A stretch of DNA of 6,586 nucleotides from an uncultured Eubacteriales bacterium (GTDB lineage: Bacteria; Bacillota; Clostridia; Christensenellales; Aristaeellaceae). The notes beneath the pieces are model-generated. The model saw only the letters and a list, made by a program, of their open reading frames with translations, did no database searches and was not told the origin of the DNA. The stretch spans positions 1 to 6,586 of the forward strand of contig URJN01000126.1 of assembly GCA_900548125.1 (NCBI GenBank), given 5' to 3'. The translations under genes and the position numbers were made by a program. This document shows positions 1 to 5,173 of the stretch, in pieces (positions within the stretch are counted from its first letter, which is position 1; each line of letters starts with the position of its first letter).

Positions 1-49
1 CAAAAAGCATGTTTGTAAATGCAGTGTGACAATTATTTTTCCCCGATAT

Positions 50-90
50 AAAGAACGTGATGCCGCAGTTTTTTCGGCATCACGTTCTTT
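50..90 (-). terminator. Hairpin terminator closing the FHA-SEDS-PBP-SBP operon, probably bidirectional
   Basis: A perfect 16-bp inverted repeat (50-65 pairing with 75-90) encloses a 9-nt loop. The outer arms are AAAGAA and TTCTTT, so a U-rich 3' arm exists in both transcripts, and on the plus strand the stem is followed by GTTTTG. It lies 25 nt past the stop codon of the solute-binding protein gene, as expected for a rho-independent terminator of the minus-strand operon. The minus strand lacks a long U-run beyond the stem (it continues ATATCGGGG), so termination there would depend on the UUCUUU of the stem itself. Confidence 0.85.
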
Positions 91-115
91 GTTTTGCTTA
101 AAGATTTTAAGACCA

Positions 116-1225
116 TCACATCGCCATCAGCGAGGCAATTACGCTTTCCGTCCAGCTGTCAAAGCTGTCGGGATTCAGGTCGTAGAGCAGCCCTGCGCAA
201 TCCGATGCGGATGCGGTCATTTGCGCAATGCTCTGCCCCAGCTTTGTCGTGGACGCGGGCGACGCCAAAGCCGCCGCGCCGTTTCCGGTCAGCAGGCGCG
301 TAACCAGAGAGAGAGCCGCTTCGCGGCGCGTGCTGTCCTGCCAGCAGGCGCGGGTGATCGCCAGACCGTAGCTCGGCGTGCCGACCAGCCTGGTGCGTGG
401 CTGTCCGTCCATGCCGCTCAGCGATACGACGGCGACGTTCTCCTGACGCGCTTCGCCAATCAGCTCTGCCAAATCGCTTCCGTCAAAGCGCATCGCCGCG
501 ACGCCTTCGAGGAATGTGTTCTTCGCGTCCTCGTCGGTCAGGTTCCACGGATCGACGCCGAACGCGCCAACCTTCGTCAGCGCCGTCAGTACGCTCTTTG
601 CGCCGTCCAGAGAGGGCTGCTGACCGTACTGATTCTCCGGCGCGCCAATCATCGCGGCGCAGTCCAGCGCAATTTCCGACCATTCGCAAAGCGCGTTGGC
701 GATGGGCGTCACGCCCTTCTGCGCAAGCACCGCGCAGACCGTCACCAGTTCCTCGTAATTCGTCGGCACGGACAGACCGTTTTGCTCCAGCACGTCCGTG
801 TTGACGTACAGGGCTTCCCAGTTCAGGCGAACGGGCGTCAGCAGAATGCTGCCGTCGCTTTCCGCCATGGCGGTCATCTTGCGGGCGCCGCAGTCCGGCG
901 CGGCGGTGAGCAGTTCGTCTACGCTGACCAGCTGCTTGCCCGTCAAGCCGCTGCCCACGGGCACGACCACGATATCCGCAGTTCCGCCGGAAACCATGTC
1001 CGTCATCTGCTGAAGGAACAGGTCGTCCTGCAAGCCGGAGTAATCCTCGACGATGTTGCCGGTTTCTTCTTCCCACGCGGTGACGATATCCATATATCCC
1101 TGCGCGGCGAAATCCATATCGGCAAACGGGGTGAACGTGGTTACGGTCGTGCCTGCCGCCAGAGCCGAACAGGAGAAAACCAGCAGGCACATCAGCGTCA
1201 TCAGCATACAAAGTCCTTTGCGCAT
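116..1225 (-). CDS. Secreted extracellular solute-binding protein (ABC-transporter family 1 type), last gene of the wall operon
   Basis: This 369-residue protein has an N-terminal signal peptide: basic MRK, a hydrophobic core at about 5-20, and a likely signal peptidase I site at ALA-A near residue 23. A cysteine at 19 is preceded by VFS, which fits a lipobox poorly, so lipid anchoring is uncertain. The body resembles sugar-type periplasmic-binding proteins: a segment at about 137-178 (EALYVNTDVLEQNGL, then VPTNYEEL and GVTPIANA) matches the family pattern of a residue-lined cleft followed by Pro-Thr-x-x-Glu-Leu, and FLEGVAAMRFDGS (238-250) matches the family's G-x-A-A-M-x-x-x-G motif. The ATG at 1225 has AAGGAGGG at 1242-1235 with 9-nt spacing. 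The gene starts 21 nt after the PBP stop codon, so it is almost certainly co-transcribed with the PBP. No permease or ATPase gene is in the window, so the ligand and the partner transporter are unknown. It could be a sensor or scaffold rather than a transport component; that is inference. Confidence 0.85.
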   Translation of the reverse strand: MRKGLCMLMTLMCLLVFSCSALAAGTTVTTFTPFADMDFAAQGYMDIVTAWEEETGNIVEDYSGLQDDLFLQQMTDMVSGGTADIVVVPVGSGLTGKQLVSVDELLTAAPDCGARKMTAMAESDGSILLTPVRLNWEALYVNTDVLEQNGLSVPTNYEELVTVCAVLAQKGVTPIANALCEWSEIALDCAAMIGAPENQYGQQPSLDGAKSVLTALTKVGAFGVDPWNLTDEDAKNTFLEGVAAMRFDGSDLAELIGEARQENVAVVSLSGMDGQPRTRLVGTPSYGLAITRACWQDSTRREAALSLVTRLLTGNGAAALASPASTTKLGQSIAQMTASASDCAGLLYDLNPDSFDSWTESVIASLMAM

Positions 1226-1234
1226 TGGAAAAAA

Positions 1235-1242
1235 CCCTCCTT
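1235..1242 (-). promoter_or_regulatory. Ribosome binding site of the solute-binding protein gene
   Basis: AAGGAGGG lies 9 nt before the ATG at 1225 and just after the tandem stop TAA-TAG that ends the PBP gene. The 12-nt stretch ATAGCAAGGAGG is identical to the one before the first gene of the operon (4920-4909). Confidence 0.8.
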
Positions 1243-1246
1243 GCTA

Positions 1247-2674
1247 TTACAGTCCCAGATTGATGGCTTTTTGAAGTGTCTTTCGTGCAAGCGGTGCGGC
1301 GACCGAGCCGCCGCTTCCGCCGTTTTCAACCAGTACACAAATGGCGTACGGTGCGTTGTCGTTGGCGACATAGCCGACGAACCAGGCGTGTGCGCCGACG
1401 CTCTTGTCGTTGCTCGCCTCTGCCGAACCCGTCTTGCCCGCGACGACATAGCCGTTATCCAGCGCGGCGCGTCTGCCTGTTCCGGATTTGACGGCGCGGA
1501 TCATTTCGCTTTCCAGCCTTGCGGCGACGCCTGCGCTGATGACGCGCTTGCTGCTCGCGTGGCTGAGCAGCGCACGGTTTCCGCCCTGCGCCGTCGTCAC
1601 GGACTTGACCAGCTGCGGCTCATTCATCACGCCTCCGTTTGCAACGACGGAGGCAATCAGTGCCATATGCAGCGGCGTCGCCAGAACGCGCCCCTGACCG
1701 ATTGCCGACCAAGCCAAATCCTCCGCGCTCAGGTCGTCGATGGGATAGCTGGAATTGTAGACAATCAGGTCGCTGAACATGAAATTCTTGTTGAAGCCCA
1801 TCTCATCCGCCGTTTTGCCGAGCATTTCATAGCCCAAATCCTGCGACAGCGCGGCAAAGGTTGTGTTGCACGAGTGCGCGAACGCATCGGACAGGCTCTG
1901 CACGCCATGTGCGCTTCCATCCGTTACGGAATAGCTGCCGACCGGATAATAGCCCGTGCAGTCAAAGGCGAAGTCGTTCAAATCCGGCAGGTTTTCCAGC
2001 GCGGACGCCATGGTCACGATTTTGAATGTCGAGCCGGGCGGATAAAGCCCCTGCGTTGCGCGGTTGACCAGTGCGCCCGCGGCTTCATCCGCCAGTGCCG
2101 AATCCATGTCCGTCGGGTCGAACTGCGGCATGGACACGAGTGCCAGAATTTCGTTGGTCTTGTAATTCAGCACGACGACCGCGCCGCGCTTATCGCGAGG
2201 AAACTGTTCGCTGATATAGCGCGAGAGCCGCTCGGAGATGGTCAATTCCACATCATCTCCGCGCTGTGTCGTGCCGGTAAAGGCATCGGCAAGCCGCTCG
2301 AAGATGCTCGAACGGAAGCCGAGCAGATATTGCGCGTGGAACGTATCCGCGCCGGTGGATACCTTGCCGCTGCTGTCGCCGACGACTTGGCTGACAGCCT
2401 TGCGCGTCGCGGCGTTTGAATTGTAACGCCGCGTGCCGCTTTCGTCGGTATAGGCGAGAACGGTTCCGTCGCGGTCGGTCAGCGTGCCCATGACGACATG
2501 CTGCTTCTGGCTGCTGATGCGGGGGTTATAGGGGTTGGCAATCCATCTCCCGCCGTAGAAGTACACAGAGTAGCAGAAATACGCCGCGACCAGCGCGAAC
2601 ATCAAAATGAGCAGCAGCGTCAGCAGGCGCATTCGCCGCTTAATGACCTTGATAGAATCGCCTCCTTTCGGCAA
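1247..2674 (-). CDS. Class B penicillin-binding protein (PbpA/FtsI-type D,D-transpeptidase)
   Basis: This membrane-anchored transpeptidase cross-links peptidoglycan outside the cell, normally as partner of a SEDS glycosyltransferase, and the SEDS gene is immediately upstream. Numbering from the TTG at 2674 (475 aa), one membrane segment spans about 16-40 after the basic stretch KVIKRR. The transpeptidase domain covers about 155-470 and carries all three penicillin-binding motifs: STFK (catalytic Ser215, Lys218), SCN (268-270) and KTG (414-416). The region between the membrane helix and the catalytic domain is short and PASTA repeats are absent, as in compact PbpA-type proteins rather than long PBP2 or FtsI. 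The start is unsettled. TTG 2674 is the longest standard start but has no SD at a useful distance. The strong AAAGGAGG at 2668-2661 points to an ATC codon at 2653, which would give a 468-residue protein with a typical (M)KVIKRR N-terminus. ATG 2632 would remove most of the positive charge that sets topology. Function is very secure; the elongation versus division role is not. Confidence 0.93.
   Translation of the reverse strand: MPKGGDSIKVIKRRMRLLTLLLILMFALVAAYFCYSVYFYGGRWIANPYNPRISSQKQHVVMGTLTDRDGTVLAYTDESGTRRYNSNAATRKAVSQVVGDSSGKVSTGADTFHAQYLLGFRSSIFERLADAFTGTTQRGDDVELTISERLSRYISEQFPRDKRGAVVVLNYKTNEILALVSMPQFDPTDMDSALADEAAGALVNRATQGLYPPGSTFKIVTMASALENLPDLNDFAFDCTGYYPVGSYSVTDGSAHGVQSLSDAFAHSCNTTFAALSQDLGYEMLGKTADEMGFNKNFMFSDLIVYNSSYPIDDLSAEDLAWSAIGQGRVLATPLHMALIASVVANGGVMNEPQLVKSVTTAQGGNRALLSHASSKRVISAGVAARLESEMIRAVKSGTGRRAALDNGYVVAGKTGSAEASNDKSVGAHAWFVGYVANDNAPYAICVLVENGGSGGSVAAPLARKTLQKAINLGL
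2661..2668 (-). promoter_or_regulatory. Shine-Dalgarno sequence of the PBP gene, positioned for a non-AUG start
   Basis: AAAGGAGG is the best ribosome binding site in the gap between the SEDS and PBP genes. It lies inside the reading frame if TTG 2674 is used, is 28 nt from ATG 2632 (too far), and is exactly 7 nt before the in-frame ATC at 2653-2651. No ATG, GTG or TTG lies at normal spacing. Confidence 0.7.
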
Positions 2675-2710
2675 AACGCAGGAGCTTCATCTTCCTGCCG
2701 GAAATCGAAA

Positions 2711-4258
2711 TTATGCCTTTACGCAGAGGATGTCCTCCTCCAGATTCTCCTGCGCCCGTGCGCTTGCCCCGTGCAGAACGCCGATCATTGCCATGCAGGA
2801 GAGCAGCGACGAGCCGCCGTAGCTGAGAAACGGCATCGTAACGCCTGTCAGCGGAATCATCTTGATGACGCCCGCGACAATCATGAACGTCTGTATGCTC
2901 AGCATGGTCAATACGCCGTATCCCAGCAGCATCTCAAAGGAACGCCGTGCGCGGGAAACCACCGTCACCCCGCGCAGAATCAGCAGGACATACACCGCAA
3001 GCAGCAGCATGCCGAACACCTGCCCCAGCTGTTCGCAGACGACGGCGAAGATGAAGTCGTTGTAATACGCGGGAATCTTTTCCGGCGTACCCTGCCCCAG
3101 TCCGACGCCGAACAGACCGCCTGAGCCGATGGCAAACAGCGCCTGAATGATCTGATAGCCCTTGTCGGTCGGGTCGCTCCATGGGTTGCGCCACATTGCC
3201 ACGCGCACCTTGACATGCGCAAACATCTGGTAGCCCAGCACGGCGGCACCCACACCGCCGCCCATGCCGATGACCGTCAGCGGCACATTGCCGCAGGCGG
3301 CGTAGAACAGCACCAGCGTCGTCAGGTAATAGATGAGCGCGGTGCCGAGGTCGCGCTGGAGCATCAGCAAAACCAGACACGCCGCCGCAAAGAGAAACGC
3401 GGGCATCATCTGCCATACCGTTCTGTGCGTGCTGAAAAAATACGCCAGCACCAGTACGACGGAGAGCTTGACGATTTCGCTGGGCTGAAACGAACCGACG
3501 AACGGAATATCCACCCAGTTTTTTGCGCCGTTGTTCCATTCGCCGAATGCCAGCGGCAAAACGAGCGCAATGATGCCCAGCACCATACCCAGCATCGTCA
3601 GCCCGCGGAAATGCCGCATATGATAGACCAATTCGCTCATGATGAGCATGACCGCCAGCCCTGCGGCGTAGAAAACGGCTTGCTTGGCTCCCCTTGCCGG
3701 CGATACGGTATACAGCACCACAATGCCTACGCCGCAAAGAAAATTCGTCAGAGCCATGACCAGCGAGTCGATGGGAAGCAGCCGCGGCAGGGCGAGCGTC
3801 GTCAGCAAACCCAGCGGCGCGACCAGCAGGCAGATTTTCATCGCCTGCGCGTCTACTGCGCCCTCTGCCCTGAATGTACAGAGCAGCAGCCCCAGAATTT
3901 CAAATGCCGCGGTCAGCAGCGCAATCAGGGTCACCCTTGCGTCGCCCGCGCGGCTGAGGGCGCGCCGCCTGTCCTTGGCGATTGCCGCGACATGCTCTTT
4001 TTCCCGCTTCTGCCGCCGCTGCCGAGGCGTATCTTCTTTCGGAAGGGGTTCGTATTTCCGCGGCGTTCTGCGCTCCGCAGGCTTGTCCGCCGGATTTTTT
4101 TCTTTTTTAGCCGTCTTTTTTACGGCGGGCTTTGGCGGGCTTTCGGATTTCATTGCATCCGTGCGAATGGGTTTCTTTGTGCCCCGCACGGGCTTATAGA
4201 CTGCGTCCTCCGCGCCGTCGCGCGCCCGCTTCGCTTTTTCCTCCGTTGTCCGCGCCAT
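2711..4258 (-). CDS. SEDS-family peptidoglycan glycosyltransferase (FtsW/RodA/SpoVE) with long basic N-terminal tail
   Basis: This 515-residue polytopic membrane protein polymerises lipid II into glycan strands and works with a class B PBP, here the next gene. Family signatures are clear: FQPSE (257-261) followed by Lys264, the QRDLG motif (301-305) containing the catalytic Asp303, NPWSDPTDKGYQ (358-369), YNDFIFAV (399-406), and PLTGVTMPFLSYGGSSLL (469-486). Ten or more hydrophobic segments lie between about 111 and 498. The first 105 or so residues are an unusual cytoplasmic extension, rich in Lys, Arg, Pro and charged residues, low in complexity, with scattered threonines (4, 5, 27, 33, 65, 77). 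ATG 4258 has GGAGG at 4270-4266 with 7-nt spacing; this SD lies within the last codons of the FHA gene, and the gap is only 4 nt, so translation of the two is probably coupled. The tail makes this protein longer than many SEDS proteins, which are often about 370-420 aa. Sequence alone cannot separate RodA from FtsW. Confidence 0.93.
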   Translation of the reverse strand: MARTTEEKAKRARDGAEDAVYKPVRGTKKPIRTDAMKSESPPKPAVKKTAKKEKNPADKPAERRTPRKYEPLPKEDTPRQRRQKREKEHVAAIAKDRRRALSRAGDARVTLIALLTAAFEILGLLLCTFRAEGAVDAQAMKICLLVAPLGLLTTLALPRLLPIDSLVMALTNFLCGVGIVVLYTVSPARGAKQAVFYAAGLAVMLIMSELVYHMRHFRGLTMLGMVLGIIALVLPLAFGEWNNGAKNWVDIPFVGSFQPSEIVKLSVVLVLAYFFSTHRTVWQMMPAFLFAAACLVLLMLQRDLGTALIYYLTTLVLFYAACGNVPLTVIGMGGGVGAAVLGYQMFAHVKVRVAMWRNPWSDPTDKGYQIIQALFAIGSGGLFGVGLGQGTPEKIPAYYNDFIFAVVCEQLGQVFGMLLLAVYVLLILRGVTVVSRARRSFEMLLGYGVLTMLSIQTFMIVAGVIKMIPLTGVTMPFLSYGGSSLLSCMAMIGVLHGASARAQENLEEDILCVKA

Positions 4259-4262
4259 GCCT

Positions 4263-4898
4263 TCACCTCCGCGTCTTTTTCATGTTCTCTTCCGTATTGT
4301 TTTTCTGCTTGGCAAGACGCTTCTTTTCCCGACGAATCTCGCCGCGTCCGGGTGCGCCTAAGCCGTCGCCCCTGCCCTGCTCCGCTTTGCTGCGGCGAGC
4401 GCGGGTAACGTAAGGCTCATCCACAATCAGCGCGCCGCTTCGGTCATACAGCCGCAGAACGAGCTTCAGTTCGCCGACCTTGAGAATCGTGCCGTCGCTC
4501 ATCACGGCTTCGTCGCCCGGCTCAACCGGCGTATCGTCCACCTGAAAGCCGTCTTTATGCAGCGGAACCATGTGCAGCTCCTCGCCCTCCATCCAGAAAA
4601 ACGCGGAACGCATATGCACCTTTTTATAAGGAATACAGACATCGCAGCTCATCGCCGCGCCCAGCGTGCCCTCAAACGGAATCCGAAGCTCCTCTCCGGC
4701 GGGAAGCCGTCTGGAACCCGCCGACAGCACGCGGAACGTGCCTGCCGCGCCTGCCTGCGGCAGATTTTTTTTGACGCGCCGCCACAGCGCGCGGTCACAC
4801 ATGTATTTTCTCAGAGCCAGCAGCACAATCAGTGCGATGATTGCCGCGCTGAGATAGCCGAAACCCATGGATGCTACCTGATACCAAGCCTGGGTCAC
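4263..4898 (-). CDS. Membrane-anchored FHA-domain-like protein, first gene of the operon
   Basis: This 211-residue protein has one N-terminal membrane segment (about 14-30, followed by basic residues, so the rest is cytoplasmic), an FHA-like beta-sandwich at about 54-152, and a low-complexity basic tail from about 165. FHA domains usually bind phosphothreonine peptides. Here the overall pattern survives: LGAAMSCDVCIP (79-90) aligns with the usual GR-x-x-x-x-D-I stretch, YKKVHMRSAFF (91-101) with S-R-x-H, and DGTILKVGELKLVL (135-148) with the final strands. However, the Arg of GR is Ala81 and the Ser and Arg of SRxH are Lys92 and Lys93; only His95 remains. Phosphopeptide binding may therefore be lost or altered. 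GTG 4898 is chosen because AAGGAGG lies at 4915-4909, with 10-nt spacing. An FHA gene ahead of a SEDS gene and a PbpA-type PBP is an arrangement also known from actinobacteria, where FHA proteins regulate wall synthesis. A scaffold role is inferred. Confidence 0.82.
   Translation of the reverse strand: MTQAWYQVASMGFGYLSAAIIALIVLLALRKYMCDRALWRRVKKNLPQAGAAGTFRVLSAGSRRLPAGEELRIPFEGTLGAAMSCDVCIPYKKVHMRSAFFWMEGEELHMVPLHKDGFQVDDTPVEPGDEAVMSDGTILKVGELKLVLRLYDRSGALIVDEPYVTRARRSKAEQGRGDGLGAPGRGEIRREKKRLAKQKNNTEENMKKTRR
4266..4270 (-). promoter_or_regulatory. Ribosome binding site of the SEDS gene inside the end of the FHA gene
   Basis: GGAGG is formed by the last two sense codons (CGG AGG) of the FHA gene and sits 7 nt before the SEDS ATG at 4258. 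This places ribosomes finishing the FHA gene on the next start, supporting translational coupling. Confidence 0.75.
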
Positions 4899-4908
4899 CC
4901 GTGAACAG

Positions 4909-4915
4909 CCTCCTT
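4909..4915 (-). promoter_or_regulatory. Ribosome binding site deciding the GTG start of the FHA gene
   Basis: AAGGAGG lies 10 nt before GTG 4898. The first in-frame ATG (4868) lies 40 nt from this site, which makes the GTG the better choice. Confidence 0.7.
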
Positions 4916-4920
4916 GCTAT

Positions 4921-4958
4921 CCGCCGGGCAGAAACCTCGGCGGGAAAGTCGCTTTCCC
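4921..4958 (-). promoter_or_regulatory. Palindrome and overlapping hairpin in the leader of the FHA-SEDS-PBP-SBP operon
   Basis: A perfect 7-bp inverted repeat with a 3-nt centre (GGGAAAG at 4942-4948, CTTTCCC at 4952-4958) covers the expected transcription start, just after the -10 box. A second stem (CCGCCG 4921-4926 with CGGCGG 4938-4943) shares two bases with it and ends 5 nt before the ribosome binding site. The first could be an operator and the second could influence translation. Both roles are inferred from position and symmetry only. Confidence 0.4.
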
Positions 4959-4962
4959 TCCG

Positions 4963-4971
4963 ATTATACCA
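4963..4971 (-). promoter_or_regulatory. Extended -10 promoter of the FHA-SEDS-PBP-SBP operon
   Basis: On the minus strand the sequence reads TGGTATAAT, a perfect -10 hexamer (4968-4963) with the TG of an extended -10. The -35 region is weak: the best 18-nt-spaced hexamer is TGGAAG, matching TTGACA at three positions. A start near 4956 gives a leader of about 60 nt before GTG 4898. The extended -10 probably compensates for the poor -35. Confidence 0.65.
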
Positions 4972-5044
4972 TAGAAACGCACCAGACTTCCATTTTTATC
5001 CCGACGAGGAGCGTTTTTTTGCAGCATGCGGAATTGCACGGCGG

Positions 5045-5070
5045 AAAAAGCTGTCAGCCACAGCGTTTTT
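5045..5070. terminator. Possible short hairpin terminator between the divergent promoters
   Basis: AAAAAGCTGT (5045-5054) can pair with ACAGC-G-TTTTT (5060-5070), leaving one bulged G and a 5-nt loop. The plus-strand copy ends in TTTTT, like a weak intrinsic terminator. It lies upstream of both divergent promoters, so it could block read-through or be the remnant of a lost neighbour. Stem stability is modest. Confidence 0.3.
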
Positions 5071-5089
5071 AGACCGGCTCTGCCTGCCC

Positions 5090-5118
5090 TTGCCAAAGTG
5101 CCGCTATGCGTGTATAAT
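5090..5118 (+). promoter_or_regulatory. Sigma-A-type promoter of murA
   Basis: TTGCCA (5090-5095) and TATAAT (5113-5118) are separated by 17 nt. The -35 matches TTGACA at five of six positions and the -10 is perfect. Transcription would start near 5125, giving a leader of about 50 nt with no recognisable riboswitch or attenuator. The match predicts strong, largely constitutive expression. Confidence 0.85.
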
Positions 5119-5160
5119 ATAGTGGTTAAAGCATATGAACTTCGGGCGACCGGCATCATC

Positions 5161-5167
5161 AAGGAGG
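5161..5167 (+). promoter_or_regulatory. Ribosome binding site deciding the murA start
   Basis: AAGGAGG lies 6 nt before ATG 5174. An upstream in-frame ATG at 5135 has no such site and would add 13 residues that are absent from MurA proteins, so 5174 is preferred. Confidence 0.85.
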
Positions 5168-5173
5168 AATAGT

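Noticed and set aside
1..49. AT-rich left edge as a promoter or gene end
   Set aside because: No properly spaced -35/-10 pair and no credible reading frame can be supported in so short a stretch.
26..2419. A 797-codon plus-strand open frame
   Set aside because: It lies antisense to the solute-binding protein and PBP genes, crosses their boundary and the terminator, and its translation is Arg/Gln/Ala/His-rich with no domain or ribosome binding site. It is a by-product of GC-rich codon use.
3215..4408. A 397-codon plus-strand open frame
   Set aside because: Antisense to the SEDS gene and running into the FHA gene; His/Gln/Arg-rich, low-quality translation without a family match, while the minus strand encodes clear SEDS motifs.
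4871..5122. An 83-codon plus-strand frame overlapping the FHA start and the intergenic region
   Set aside because: No ribosome binding site, no promoter upstream, no recognisable protein, and it covers the murA -35 and -10.
4917..5162. An 81-codon minus-strand frame in the divergent intergenic region
   Set aside because: It spans both promoters, has no Shine-Dalgarno, and its translation shows no recognisable feature.
5135..5173. N-terminal extension of MurA from ATG 5135
   Set aside because: In frame but without a ribosome binding site; AAGGAGG at 5161-5167 fits ATG 5174 and the family's usual N-terminus.
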